DNA of 26,079 nt. It comes from an uncultured Ellagibacter sp. (lineage in GTDB: Bacteria; Actinomycetota; Coriobacteriia; Coriobacteriales; Eggerthellaceae). This document shows positions 1-8,679 of the stretch, in pieces. The stretch is from contig NZ_CAKUAL010000024.1 in NCBI RefSeq assembly GCF_934636505.1, positions 1 through 26,079 on the forward strand, written 5' to 3'. A program made the position numbers and the translations under genes. The notes under the pieces were generated by a model. It was not told the DNA's origin. It worked only from the letters and a program-made list of their open reading frames with translations, and ran no database searches. Numbering within the stretch: position 1 is the first letter of the stretch; each line of letters starts with the position of its first letter.

Positions 1-83
1 CCTGCCCGCCAGAGTCTGCATTGCATCTGAAAGCATTCGATATTCGGCTCCCAAATGCAACAACTAAAAGATAGGAGATTGCT

Positions 84-599
84 ATGCCTTTCAAAGAAAT
101 CGCACCTGAGGAGCTGATGCTCAATCCGTTCACGAAAATCGGGAAGGAGTGGATGCTCATCACCGCCGGCGCCGATGCCGGGCATTGCAACACCATGACC
201 GCGAGCTGGGGTGCCATGGGCGTTATGTGGGACAAGAACGTGGTGAGCGTTTACATCCGTCCGCAACGCTACACCAAGGAGTTCGTCGATGCAGAAGAGC
301 GTTTCACCTGCGCATTTTTCGGCGAGGGGAACCAGCGTGAGGCATTGAGCCTTCTGGGCAAGGTTTCTGGGCGTGACGTTCCCGACAAGGTTTCCCAGGC
401 GGGACTCACCCCTGTTGAAGTCGGCGGGTCGGTTGCCTTCGAGGAGGCCGAGCTCGTGTTCGTATGCCGCAAGCTGTACGCGCGCGAGCTTCCGCCGGAG
501 GACTTCGTAGACACCTCCTGCGATGCGCGCTGGTATCCCAACCACGACTACCACACCATGTATATGGCCGAGATCGAAAAAGTTCTCGTAAAGGAATAG
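84..599 (+). CDS. Flavin reductase-like (flavoredoxin-type) FMN-binding split-barrel protein
   Basis: 171 aa, soluble, with no signal peptide or membrane segment. The N-terminal part has the look of the flavin reductase-like domain: an NPFTKIG start, an ITAG strand, then NTMTASWGAMG and VYIRPQRYTKEF, which in this family line the FMN pocket. Family members bind FMN and either reduce flavin with NAD(P)H or pass electrons as flavoredoxins; the sequence does not say which. The ATG is preceded by a good ribosome site (TAGGAGA, 7 bases upstream). It stands alone on + and ends at a strong hairpin shared with the convergent NUDIX gene. The length is normal for a single-domain member. The partner oxidoreductase cannot be named. 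Confidence 0.85.
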   Translation: MPFKEIAPEELMLNPFTKIGKEWMLITAGADAGHCNTMTASWGAMGVMWDKNVVSVYIRPQRYTKEFVDAEERFTCAFFGEGNQREALSLLGKVSGRDVPDKVSQAGLTPVEVGGSVAFEEAELVFVCRKLYARELPPEDFVDTSCDARWYPNHDYHTMYMAEIEKVLVKE

Positions 600-652
600 C
601 TTCGCATTTCGAGAAGCAAGGATGCCCGCACAAGAACCAGGCGGGATGAGGG

Positions 653-689
653 AAAGCCCGCGTCAGGTCCTGGCCCCGACGCGGGCTTT
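653..689. terminator. Intergenic hairpin terminator between convergent genes
   Basis: A perfect 12-bp stem, AAAGCCCGCGTC (653-664) with GACGCGGGCTTT (678-689), and a 13-nt loop. The A-run on one side and T-run on the other suit termination in both directions. It lies between the stop of the flavin reductase gene and the stop of the minus-strand NUDIX gene. Confidence 0.8.
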
Positions 690-692
690 CTG

Positions 693-1196
693 CTAAAACG
701 AAAAGAGTGCGGCGGCGTTGCCTTTGGTTGCCCGGGCCTTGTACTCGCTTACGATGGCGAGTCGACTGACGGTCGAGGTGGCCAGGGGATGGGGAAGCTC
801 CTCGGGCGGAAACCATCCAACTTCGGTGCTCTCGTCGTCGCCTACGAACGGTGCGGTGTCGCTCTCGGTGGGCGTGCAGATGAAAAGGATGTCAAGGTAT
901 CGGCATTGGTCGCCGTTCGCGTACTCCACCAGGTAGTTTGATGATTTCACGCTCGCGATTGCCTGCGGCGCAACGTGCACGCCCGTCTCCTCGAGCACCT
1001 CGCGCACGCACGTGCGGCCAGGCTCCTCCCCAGGCTCCACAATGCCGTACACAAGCGCCCACTCGCCCGTGTCACTGCGCCGTCCGAGCAGGATGCGCCC
1101 GTCTGCGTCCTCGACATAGGCCGTAATTCCCGTAAGCCAAAGCGGGTCGTGGCCGATCTTCTCGCGCAGTGAAAGGATGAAGTTCGGGGTCGTCAT
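693..1196 (-). CDS. NUDIX hydrolase
   Basis: 167 aa. A complete Nudix box is present: G51, E57, then R65-E66-V-L-E69-E70-T-G72-V, matching GX5EX7REUXEEXGU, so the metal-binding catalytic helix is intact. The family hydrolyses nucleoside diphosphates linked to another moiety; the fold around the box (GRILLGRRSDTGEWALVYG) is typical of ADP-ribose or NTP pyrophosphohydrolase-like members, but the substrate cannot be read. It starts 15 bases after the stop of helD on the same strand, so it is probably the last gene of a PARG-like, helD, nudix operon. An ADP-ribose-related substrate would fit the PARG-like gene in the same run; that is inference. Confidence 0.88.
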   Translation of the reverse strand: MTTPNFILSLREKIGHDPLWLTGITAYVEDADGRILLGRRSDTGEWALVYGIVEPGEEPGRTCVREVLEETGVHVAPQAIASVKSSNYLVEYANGDQCRYLDILFICTPTESDTAPFVGDDESTEVGWFPPEELPHPLATSTVSRLAIVSEYKARATKGNAAALFSF

Positions 1197-1211
1197 CGCA
1201 GATCCTTGCGC

Positions 1212-3422
1212 CTATTGCAAAAGCGGCGTCAGCTCGCCAAGGGCGAACACGTCGAGCTCACGCGTAGCGCGCGAAATGCTCGTGTAGAGGCGGTTTTTCG
1301 CGATGCGGTCACCGGCGGGGAAGAGTCCTGCGCTCGCGTTCGGGATGATGACGTGGTCGAACTCAAGCCCCTTTGCGAGCGGCAGCGTGAGCAGCACGCA
1401 CCCCGACCGAGGGAGCGCTCCCGTCGCATCTACCAGCTGGGGAGCGTCGTCCCCCAAAGCCGCGACAAGTTTCGTCGCCTCGTGCTTCCACGGCACGATG
1501 ACGGCAGTGAGCCCCTCGTCGCTCGAACCCGTCTCGCGCACGGCCTCGCGCACGGCATCCGCCCACGTGTCCTTGTCCTCGAAAACCTCGACGCGCGGCG
1601 CCGAGCTCTCGCGTTGCACGGACGACACCTCCATGCGCTCGCTTTCGGGCAGAAGGCGCGCGAACAGGTCGGTGATGCTGGGGGTGGAGCGGTAGCTCGT
1701 CATGAGATGGCACTCGCTCACCTCGCCGCGCAGGCGCTCAAACGTGCTTTTGACCTGTGCAAACGTTAGTCCACCCTCGCGAATCGCCTGGTTCTCGTCG
1801 CCGAGCAGCATGAAGTGGGCACGGGGGAAGAACCGGGCGAGAACTGCGAGCTGGGGAATCGTGTAGTCTTGCACCTCGTCGATCATGACGTAGCGCGCGT
1901 CGGGGTTCGAGAGCCCCGTGCACGCGATCTTCAAGTAGAGCCACGCCGCGGGCGGCAGGCTTTCCGCGCCGATCAGGCGGCGTCCCAAGTTGTCCACGTG
2001 CAGCCACTCGTCGCGCGCGATCATGCCGTACGCGATGTCGAAGCGGCCGCGGATCAGCTTGAGCGCGGCCTTGCGCACCTCTTTGTCGTCATCGATGTTC
2101 ACCGGCTCACCGAACGCCGCGAGCTGCTCGTCGTGGGTGAGGGAAACCACCTCGTCGAAGGCCTCGTCGCTTGACGCCATCGAAGCAAGTTTGGAGTCGA
2201 GACGCCGCGTGAGCTCCTCGCGCATCAGGTTCGACAGGCGCGCGCCGGGCTCGATGCGCGGCCACTTCGCGCGCACTTGATGCACCTGTGCTGCCGTGAT
2301 CAGTTTCACGTGCCCCACGCGGATGTCGCAGAAATCGCCCTGCTGGTATTCGAACCTGCCGCTCTCAAGCGCCTCGTCGATGCGCCAAAGGGTCGCCTCG
2401 TCGACGGTGTCCTTCCCGAAGCCCTGCCCCTGCGGCAAGAGCGTGCGCGCGAACTCCGCGAGGGTGAGGGTCTCCGGGTTGCGCTCGCCCATGTCGGGCA
2501 GCACGTTCGCGATGTAGTGGCGAAACACCGGGTTCGGCGTGATGAGGAACACGTCCTCGGGGCGGAGGCTCTCGCGGTGCTGGTAAAACAAATATGCGAT
2601 GCGCTGGAGCAGCACCGATGTCTTGCCCGAACCCGCGATGCCGGCGACGAGCAGCACGGGGCTGTCCTCGTGGCGAATGACGGCGTTCTGCTCCTTTTGG
2701 ATGGTCGCGGTGATCGCCTGCATCTGGGAGGTGCGCTGCTTGGACAGCGACGCGAGAAGCAGCGAATCCTGGATGGCGATGTTGGTGTCGAAATAGGCGC
2801 GCAGCTCGTCGCGCACGATGTCGAACTGGCGGCGTAGCGTGAGGTCGACGGCGATCGTGCGGCCGTTCGCGCGGTAGTGCGTGGGCCCCATGTCCTGGTT
2901 GTAGTACACCTCGGCGATGGGCGAGCGCCAATCGACCACGAGGCGCCGACAGCTGTCGTCAGATACGCCCGCAGCTCCGATGTAGAGCTCCTTCGGCGCG
3001 GCGCCGCGTTTGAAGTCGAGGACGATCTTCGCGAAGTACGGTTGGCTCAAGAGCAGGCCGATATTGGAGAGCTTCTCGGCGGCGGCGTCTTGCGTCTGGT
3101 TGTACGAGTCGATGACGCTGTTCACGGTCGCGAAGTCGGCGTAGGTCTCGAACGCCTCGGTGTCGCTGCCGTAGTTCTGCTTGATTTCCTCCACCATCTG
3201 CTGTTTCGTGGCGGCAGCCGCATCCTCGTTCTTGCGCATCTTGGCCGCAAGCGCACCCGCCATCGACCGCAGCGTTGCATAGGTATCGCTTAAATGCTGC
3301 TGCTCCTGGGCAAACACGGGATCGTTCTCGCTGCCCTCGTCGTTGGCGACGTCGGGAGCAGCGAGATTCTCGCCATTGGTTTTCGATTCGGATGCGGTGT
3401 CGTGTGCGCGTTCGTCTGACAT
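1212..3422 (-). CDS. helD: HelD-like UvrD-superfamily ATPase (RNA polymerase recycling factor)
   Basis: 736 aa. Superfamily 1 helicase motifs are clear: Walker A GIAGSGKT near residues 261-268, Walker B/DExQ as DEVQD near 515, LLGDENQAI after it, and a C-terminal motif VI region (NRLYTSISRA). The roughly 250-residue N-terminal part is helical and charged, with heptad-like stretches, and is followed by a segment with VDWRSPIAEVYY, characteristic of Gram-positive HelD rather than UvrD or PcrA. In studied HelD proteins the N-terminal coiled-coil arm enters the RNA polymerase secondary channel and ATP use frees stalled polymerase from nucleic acid. The start is supported by GGAGA 8 bases upstream. 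It lies 46 bases downstream of the PARG-like gene and 15 bases upstream of the NUDIX gene. Confidence 0.88.
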   Translation of the reverse strand: MSDERAHDTASESKTNGENLAAPDVANDEGSENDPVFAQEQQHLSDTYATLRSMAGALAAKMRKNEDAAAATKQQMVEEIKQNYGSDTEAFETYADFATVNSVIDSYNQTQDAAAEKLSNIGLLLSQPYFAKIVLDFKRGAAPKELYIGAAGVSDDSCRRLVVDWRSPIAEVYYNQDMGPTHYRANGRTIAVDLTLRRQFDIVRDELRAYFDTNIAIQDSLLLASLSKQRTSQMQAITATIQKEQNAVIRHEDSPVLLVAGIAGSGKTSVLLQRIAYLFYQHRESLRPEDVFLITPNPVFRHYIANVLPDMGERNPETLTLAEFARTLLPQGQGFGKDTVDEATLWRIDEALESGRFEYQQGDFCDIRVGHVKLITAAQVHQVRAKWPRIEPGARLSNLMREELTRRLDSKLASMASSDEAFDEVVSLTHDEQLAAFGEPVNIDDDKEVRKAALKLIRGRFDIAYGMIARDEWLHVDNLGRRLIGAESLPPAAWLYLKIACTGLSNPDARYVMIDEVQDYTIPQLAVLARFFPRAHFMLLGDENQAIREGGLTFAQVKSTFERLRGEVSECHLMTSYRSTPSITDLFARLLPESERMEVSSVQRESSAPRVEVFEDKDTWADAVREAVRETGSSDEGLTAVIVPWKHEATKLVAALGDDAPQLVDATGALPRSGCVLLTLPLAKGLEFDHVIIPNASAGLFPAGDRIAKNRLYTSISRATRELDVFALGELTPLLQ

Positions 3423-3468
3423 GGACGGCTCTCCTTGGCTGAAATATCGGACGAACCATTGTAGACCA

Positions 3469-4329
3469 TTAGACGCGCAGCGTCACTCCTTCGGGAAGAT
3501 CGGCGGGGTCGAAGTCGAAGTCGTCTTCGGCGTCCTCGTCGGCAGCCGCCACCGGCTCAACTTCGGGCTCGGGTGTCTTTTTCTCGCCGAAAGCGGCGTC
3601 GAAGGCGTCGAAGCTCGCGCGCGGCACGGCGAACGTGATGTGCGCGATGGCTCCGGGATGAGCCTCGATCCATGCCTTGAACAAGCCGACCGACATTTCC
3701 GCATCGAACCCTTGCGGCCCGCATCCGAAGGCGCCCACCACAAGCGTCTCGCAGCCGTTCTCCGCCGCGATGCGCAAGAGCGACTCGATACGGCTGGCGA
3801 GCGCGTGCTCGCACTCACGCTCCGAGCGGTGGTTCTCCAGCGCGCGGGCGCGGATGGGCTCGGGAATGGCAAGCACGTCGGCGCGGCGGATGACGCCATC
3901 GCGCACGAACGCCACGTCGGGCAGGTAGAGCGCTCGATCGGTGAACAGCATGCCGGACGAGTAGCCGCGGTTCTTGCTGTGATAGAGGTCCTTGCAGGCG
4001 CAAAGCGCGGGGTAGAGGTTGCTCTCCGCACAGAGAATCTGTTCGGGACCGAAGCTTCCGTCCTCGTAGGCGCCGCCAGGTCGGGTGAACGAGCACGGGT
4101 CGACGACCACGACCTTGCCCTGCGCGCCAAACACTGCCTTCGGCGCGAAATCGGTCGTCACCGATGTCGTGGTCTCGCCTTCCGCCTCGGCTACGGGAAG
4201 CTCGCGCCCTTCGCCGTTCTCGTAGATCTTGGCCGCCTCGACGGTCGCTTTCGTTTCGCTTGCGAACGCCCCGCGCATCAGCGCAAGGTTCTTCGCGGCG
4301 GCTTCGCGCCGCTCGTCACGTGTGGGCAT
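3469..4329 (-). CDS. TIGR02452-type (microbial PARG-like) macrodomain protein with altered catalytic motif
   Basis: 286 aa. Hallmarks of the bacterial-type poly(ADP-ribose) glycohydrolase family (TIGR02452/DUF2263): an N-terminal helix with ETKATVEAAKIY, the phosphate/ribose loop at 83-103 (RPGGAYEDG then PEQILCAES), LYLPDVAFVRD, and VVGAFGCGPQGFD. The canonical pattern is PGGG followed 6-8 residues later by QEE, whose second Glu is catalytic. Here it reads PGGA and P95-E96-Q97, so the catalytic Glu position aligns with Gln. About 45 acidic residues rich in Asp and Glu form a C-terminal tail absent from the minimal domain. It is probably the first gene of the minus-strand run, with AAGGA ahead of the ATG. 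The protein may bind ADP-ribose without hydrolysing it; fold assignment is firm, activity is not. Confidence 0.82.
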   Translation of the reverse strand: MPTRDERREAAAKNLALMRGAFASETKATVEAAKIYENGEGRELPVAEAEGETTTSVTTDFAPKAVFGAQGKVVVVDPCSFTRPGGAYEDGSFGPEQILCAESNLYPALCACKDLYHSKNRGYSSGMLFTDRALYLPDVAFVRDGVIRRADVLAIPEPIRARALENHRSERECEHALASRIESLLRIAAENGCETLVVGAFGCGPQGFDAEMSVGLFKAWIEAHPGAIAHITFAVPRASFDAFDAAFGEKKTPEPEVEPVAAADEDAEDDFDFDPADLPEGVTLRV

Positions 4330-4666
4330 GCTGCGTCCTTCCCTGGGAATAATGCGAACAAGGCCTATGGTAGCAGTTTCGCAGGTTGGGAAATGGGTCG
4401 GGCTGGAGACGCCACAAGGTTTGCCCAGATTGCCGGCGTTCCGGGCCCCCTTTCCGCTCGATGGGAGCTCTTCAGCAACGCCCAGTCGCTCAGACAGTCC
4501 CCACAGCGCTTAAGGAACTTGCATTGTGGGCGCCGCCGAAGAGCCCTGCTGGGAGCACTCCTCGCGCAGCCCGCACGTGCGATCCCGCGAGCGCTTTTCG
4601 TCCCCTCGCTTCGCGCGATTCGGCGGTTTTTGGACCCCTGTGCGAATCGCTCACCTTCCCATGCAA
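4330..4666. other. Divergent intergenic region, no gene seen
   Basis: A 337-base stretch between the start of the minus-strand PARG-like gene and the presumed promoter of the riboswitch operon. Frames across it are open only by GC bias, and no candidate start has a ribosome site or recognisable protein. It should hold the minus-strand promoter of the PARG-like gene; the best minus -10 I see is TACCAT near 4369-4374, which is weak. Confidence 0.5.
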
Positions 4667-4672
4667 TATAAT
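4667..4672 (+). promoter_or_regulatory. Candidate -10 box (TATAAT) of the cobalamin operon
   Basis: An exact TATAAT lies about 20 bases before the riboswitch region, in the right orientation and place to start the leader. No good -35 hexamer is seen at 16-18 bases. A small GCTTG/CAAGC hairpin (4675-4689) would sit at the very 5' end of the transcript. Confidence 0.5.
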
Positions 4673-4689
4673 GCGCTTGTAAATCAAGC

Positions 4690-4866
4690 AAATGGCGTTG
4701 GCGGACGTGTGCGGATCGCATCTCGGATAGAAGCGGCCCGCAGAGGGGAATGCAGGTGAGAACCCTGCGCTGTACCAGCAACCGTAAAGCGCTTGCGCTC
4801 GCCCGCGCATTGGGGCGGCACAAGCCGAAGTCGGATTACCTATCTGCCAAACAGCCCTGGGAAGGA
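4690..4866 (+). promoter_or_regulatory. Cobalamin (AdoCbl-type) riboswitch
   Basis: The conserved blocks of a cobalamin riboswitch occur in order: GGGGAATGCAGGTGAGAACC (4745-4764), the CTG..CCAGCAACCGTAA block (4770-4786), and a B12 box reading AGTCGGATTACC plus TATCTGCC (4829-4848; family consensus close to GTCAGGATACCTGCC). The box carries a few extra bases but keeps the invariant core. Bound corrinoid normally lowers expression of downstream uptake or synthesis genes. Boundaries are approximate. It precedes the DUF4430/SLH, ECF transporter and CobO gene set, which independently points to B12. Confidence 0.87.
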
Positions 4867-5168
4867 TGGTTCGACTTGTTGTGCCCTCAATTGAATTGGC
4901 GGGAACGCCATCGCTGTGCCATGTTCGAGGCAGCAACATTTCCCTTCTCAAAACGAAATAGCCCGTCTTGCTGGATGGCTTGGCTTGGGAGCTGTAGACT
5001 CCTGCGCCGTCTGGCTAAAAGGCGCGGCTTGAAAGGGGGTTGCCCGAAAAGGGGACAGTGCGAAGCTGTGTCGTGGCGGCGTCGATGAAGGCGCGCTGCG
5101 AATCGGTGAATCAAACGGAAAAGCAAATCAGGCAGATAGAAGATAATCAAGCAGATAAGGAGGCTTGG
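4867..5168 (+). other. Long leader between riboswitch and first start codon
   Basis: About 300 bases of untranslated leader. Visible hairpins are TGGCG-GGAA-CGCCA (4897-4910, GNRA-type loop) and GCGCC/GGCGC (5004-5025). No T-rich terminator and no convincing small gene are present. A CTCCT at about 4999-5003 could pair with the ribosome site AAGGAGG at 5158-5164, which would be one way to control translation; this is only a possibility. An in-frame ATG at 5085 could extend the next protein by 28 residues but lacks a good ribosome site and would precede the signal peptide. Confidence 0.45.
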
Positions 5169-8100
5169 ATGAATCGCAGGAACAAGCTCGTTTCCTTGCT
5201 CTTGTCCGTTGTGCTGGCGTGCGGTCTTGTGCCGCAGCTTGCGTTCGCGGAGGTGGGGAAGGAGGCCGCCGCACCGCAAAAGGTGACGGTGAGCTACCAT
5301 TTGCAGGATACGACGAGCGCGTATCTCGTCAACGAGTCCGACGTCGAGGTCGCAAGCGACGAGGCGGAGTCGATGGGTTTCACCGATCAGGTGACCGACG
5401 GCGTTTCGGCGCTCGATGTCCTGGTCAAGGCTCACGAAGATGCTTTCGGGATGACCAAGGACGACGCCGCCGACTATCTGGCCGTGAGCGACGCCGGCTA
5501 CGTGACGAAGCTCTTCGGGCAGGAGACGGCCGCCAATGGATTCATGCACAATGGCGCATATCCCAACGATGGAACCGAGAGCAATTGGGGCGGGTATAAC
5601 GGCACGACAGTGGTCACGCAGGCGGTTGCGACCGGCGACGTGCTCGACTTCTTCATCTATGAGGACCAGAGCGGCTGGGGCGACCAGGCTGCCTGGTTCT
5701 GCAAGGACGGCGTAGCGGTCGACTCGATCACCGTTCGCCCCGGCAGCCAGACGAACCTCGTCCTGAAGGGCGTCGCGTACATGTCGGGCTACCTCTATAA
5801 GGACGCGGAAGCGATGCGCGCCGCCGGCCAGCCCATCGCCGCCGCGCAGCTCGCGAGCGTCGATGGGGAAAACTCCACCTGGGCAGACGTGGACGGTGCC
5901 ACAACTTCCGACGCTGGCAGCGTGGCGTTTGTCGCCCCCAGCGAGGAGGGGACCTACTACTATACGGCGCACTCCGCTGGCGGTACCGCCGTCATCCCGC
6001 CCGTGCTCAAGGTCGTCGTCAGCAACGACGCGCCGATGCCCGCTCCTGCAGCGGAGCTGACGGCGCTCAGCGTGGCGAGCTTCGACAGCAACCCCAACGC
6101 GCTCGAGCTTGCGCCCGCCTTTGACGCGGATGTGACCGAATACCGCGTGCCCGCGGTCAAGTGGAGCAGCAACTCCTGGGAGCGCATGTTCCGCGTCAAG
6201 GCGTCGGCGCCCGAGGGGGCCGTCATCTCGGCGAGCCTCAACGGCGGTGCGGCGAAGGCTGTGGCGTCGGGCGATTCGAGCTGGACGCTCTTCAACGGAA
6301 GCGACCTGCTCGTTAAAGGTGTCAACACGCTCGCGGTGACGGTTGCCGCGTCCGACGCCGTCGACGCCGAGACGAAGGCCTACACGGTCACCGTGCCTGT
6401 CGGCCCGATGCTTTCCTTCTCGATCGACCCCGCGGATGCGACCGTCAGCGTCACCGACCCCGATGGCAATAGCGTCTCCGCGACGGCGCCTCTGCTGTTC
6501 CCGGTTGAGCAGGGGAAAACCTACACGTACACGGTGAGCAAGGCCGGCTACGTGACCAAGCGCGCTACCGTCGAAGCATCGGCTGACACGACATCTGTCC
6601 CGGTGACGCTCGAGAAGGCGCCCGCGAGCTCGCTTGTCGATTTCGATTCTGCGTGGCCTTCGTTCCGCGGCTCTGACGATAACATGGCCATCACGGATGC
6701 GAAGACCCCGCGCACGGCTGATGAGGCGAAGCTTCTCTGGGGCGCGAAGCTGACGAGTGGCTGGGACCGAGTTTCGAACACGCTTATCGTGGGCGAAAAC
6801 CTTTATGCGCTCGCAGGCAAGGAAATCAAGAAGATAGACAAGGCGACCGGCAATGTGATCGCGACGGGCGCTCTCGTAAGCGATAACAGCTGGTACGACG
6901 GCCGTCTCGCATATGGCGACGGGATGCTGTTCGCCACGGTTGGCAATGGCCGTGTTCAGGCGCTCAACGCCGACACGCTCGAGTCGCTGTGGGTGAGCGA
7001 GGAGCTCGGCGGCACCACGGCGACGCCGATTTCCTACAAGGACGGCTATGTCTACACGGGAATTTCCCAGGGGTCGTCGAGCGCCAATGCGGTGACGTAT
7101 CTCTGCTTGTCGGCGACCGACGAGGACCCTTCCGCAACTGACGAGGTGAAATATCCCACCTGGATCTACCGCGCGGAGGGCACGGGCTGCTACTGGGCTG
7201 GTGCCTACCTGTCGGGCGACGTGATTGTTTTCGGGTCCGACGCGGGGGTTCTTGCCTCGTGCAATGCGAAGACTGGCAAGGTTATCAGCACGTTCCAAGC
7301 TGATGGGCAGATTCGCTCGTCTATCGCCTACGCGGACGGTAACCTCTACTTCTCGACGAGCACGGGGAAGGTGTATTCCGTTCCCATTGGCGCAGATGGC
7401 GCGCTTGACGGCGGGTCGGTCAAGTCTGGCCAGGTCGACGGCATGACGAAGAGTACGAGCACGCCCGTTGTCTTCAACGGCCGTCTCTACATCGGCGGCG
7501 GTTCGTCTTCCTTCTCCTCTGGTGTTGTCGCGGTTATGGACGCAGCGACGATGAGCACCGTCTATTCGGCTAACGTGCAAGGTTACGTGCAGTCCTCGGC
7601 GCTTTTGAGCACGGGCTACGCTGCGGACGGCGGCAAGGTCTACGCGTACTTCACCTACAATTACAATCCCGGTGGCATCCTGGTTCTCGAGGATGCGGCG
7701 GGACAGACGGAGGCGAAGGTCAGCAACCTCTTCGTGCCCGAAGGGTCTCTGGCGCAGTATTGCCTCTGCAGCCCGATTTGCGATTCCGACGGCACCCTGT
7801 ACTACAACAATGACTCGGGCAACCTCGTGGCAATTGGCCGGACGTCTTGCAGCATCACCTACCATCTTGATGGCGGTACGAACGCCGAGGCCAATCCTTC
7901 CTCCTATATCCCGGGGACGGAGGTTGCTCTCGCCGCCCCCACCAAGAGCGGCTACACCTTCGCCGGATGGTATCTCGATGAAGGGCTTACTCAGAAGGTC
8001 GACGCTATCGGCGCTGCGCAGATGGGCGATGTGGAGTTGTGGGCGAAGTGGGAAAAGGACCCCACTCCGGTGTTCACGGATGTTGACTACAATTCCTGGT

Positions 8101-8669
8101 ACGCGCCCGGCGTGGACTTCGTCGCGGGTCGCGGCCTCATGAGGGGATACGAGGGAACTACGATCTTCGGCGTGGGCAACGCGCTCATCCGCGGCGAGCT
8201 GGCCACCATCCTCTGGCGCAACGCCTGCCCGGACGAGGCTGCCTCCTACGACCCCGCGGCCGCGAAGGACACCACGGGCATCGCGGGCTCCGCTGACGGC
8301 ATGTTCTACACCGCCGCCGCGAACTGGGCCGTCGAGAAGGGCGTCATCACCGGCATCGAGCGCCCGGGCGGCGCGCTCGACTTCGCGGCCGACGAGCCCG
8401 TGACCTTCGAGCAGCTGGCCACGATCTTGGGCCGCCTCGGCGCCGCGCCCGGCGAGCTCGAGGCCGCGGGCAGCGACCTGTCCGCCTTCGTGGACGGCGC
8501 CGACGCGAGCGAGTGGTCCGCCCCCTACCTCAAGTGGGCCGCCGACAAGGGGCTTATCGAGGGCTACGACGAGCCTGCAGGCAAGCGCCTCGCCCCCGGC
8601 GAGAACGCAGCCCGCGAGCGCGCGGCGACCGTGCTCATGCGCGCCTTCGATAAGGGTATTCTGAAGTAA
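5169..8669 (+). CDS. Secreted SLH-anchored protein with DUF4430, beta-sandwich, PQQ-like propeller and InlB-type repeat
   Basis: 1166 aa from ATG 5169, chosen because AAGGAGG lies just upstream and a signal peptide follows directly (MNRRNKLVSLLLSVVLACG, cleavage near LAFA-EV). Domains in order: DUF4430-like region about 38-170, with FMHNGAYPND and TGDVLDFFIYED; cadherin-like beta-sandwich about 297-413; PEGA-like segment about 415-487; PQQ/quinoprotein-like beta-propeller about 496-893, opening with WPSFRGSDDN; Listeria-Bacteroides (InlB B) repeat about 895-963; three SLH repeats about 969-1166 for binding secondary cell-wall polymer. As first gene behind the B12 riboswitch it is a candidate wall-fixed corrinoid-capture protein. 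The propeller may bind ligand or only act as a spacer; nothing here decides that. It has no catalytic motif I can name. Confidence 0.88.
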   Translation: MNRRNKLVSLLLSVVLACGLVPQLAFAEVGKEAAAPQKVTVSYHLQDTTSAYLVNESDVEVASDEAESMGFTDQVTDGVSALDVLVKAHEDAFGMTKDDAADYLAVSDAGYVTKLFGQETAANGFMHNGAYPNDGTESNWGGYNGTTVVTQAVATGDVLDFFIYEDQSGWGDQAAWFCKDGVAVDSITVRPGSQTNLVLKGVAYMSGYLYKDAEAMRAAGQPIAAAQLASVDGENSTWADVDGATTSDAGSVAFVAPSEEGTYYYTAHSAGGTAVIPPVLKVVVSNDAPMPAPAAELTALSVASFDSNPNALELAPAFDADVTEYRVPAVKWSSNSWERMFRVKASAPEGAVISASLNGGAAKAVASGDSSWTLFNGSDLLVKGVNTLAVTVAASDAVDAETKAYTVTVPVGPMLSFSIDPADATVSVTDPDGNSVSATAPLLFPVEQGKTYTYTVSKAGYVTKRATVEASADTTSVPVTLEKAPASSLVDFDSAWPSFRGSDDNMAITDAKTPRTADEAKLLWGAKLTSGWDRVSNTLIVGENLYALAGKEIKKIDKATGNVIATGALVSDNSWYDGRLAYGDGMLFATVGNGRVQALNADTLESLWVSEELGGTTATPISYKDGYVYTGISQGSSSANAVTYLCLSATDEDPSATDEVKYPTWIYRAEGTGCYWAGAYLSGDVIVFGSDAGVLASCNAKTGKVISTFQADGQIRSSIAYADGNLYFSTSTGKVYSVPIGADGALDGGSVKSGQVDGMTKSTSTPVVFNGRLYIGGGSSSFSSGVVAVMDAATMSTVYSANVQGYVQSSALLSTGYAADGGKVYAYFTYNYNPGGILVLEDAAGQTEAKVSNLFVPEGSLAQYCLCSPICDSDGTLYYNNDSGNLVAIGRTSCSITYHLDGGTNAEANPSSYIPGTEVALAAPTKSGYTFAGWYLDEGLTQKVDAIGAAQMGDVELWAKWEKDPTPVFTDVDYNSWYAPGVDFVAGRGLMRGYEGTTIFGVGNALIRGELATILWRNACPDEAASYDPAAAKDTTGIAGSADGMFYTAAANWAVEKGVITGIERPGGALDFAADEPVTFEQLATILGRLGAAPGELEAAGSDLSAFVDGADASEWSAPYLKWAADKGLIEGYDEPAGKRLAPGENAARERAATVLMRAFDKGILK

Positions 8670-8679
8670 ATTGAAAACT

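Noticed and set aside
3343..4671. A 442-codon plus-strand open frame
   Set aside because: It lies opposite the PARG-like gene and runs through the intergenic region; it has Arg-rich, low-information composition and no ribosome site.
4750..5088. A 112-codon open frame starting in the leader
   Set aside because: It overlaps the conserved riboswitch blocks and has no ribosome site or recognisable domain.
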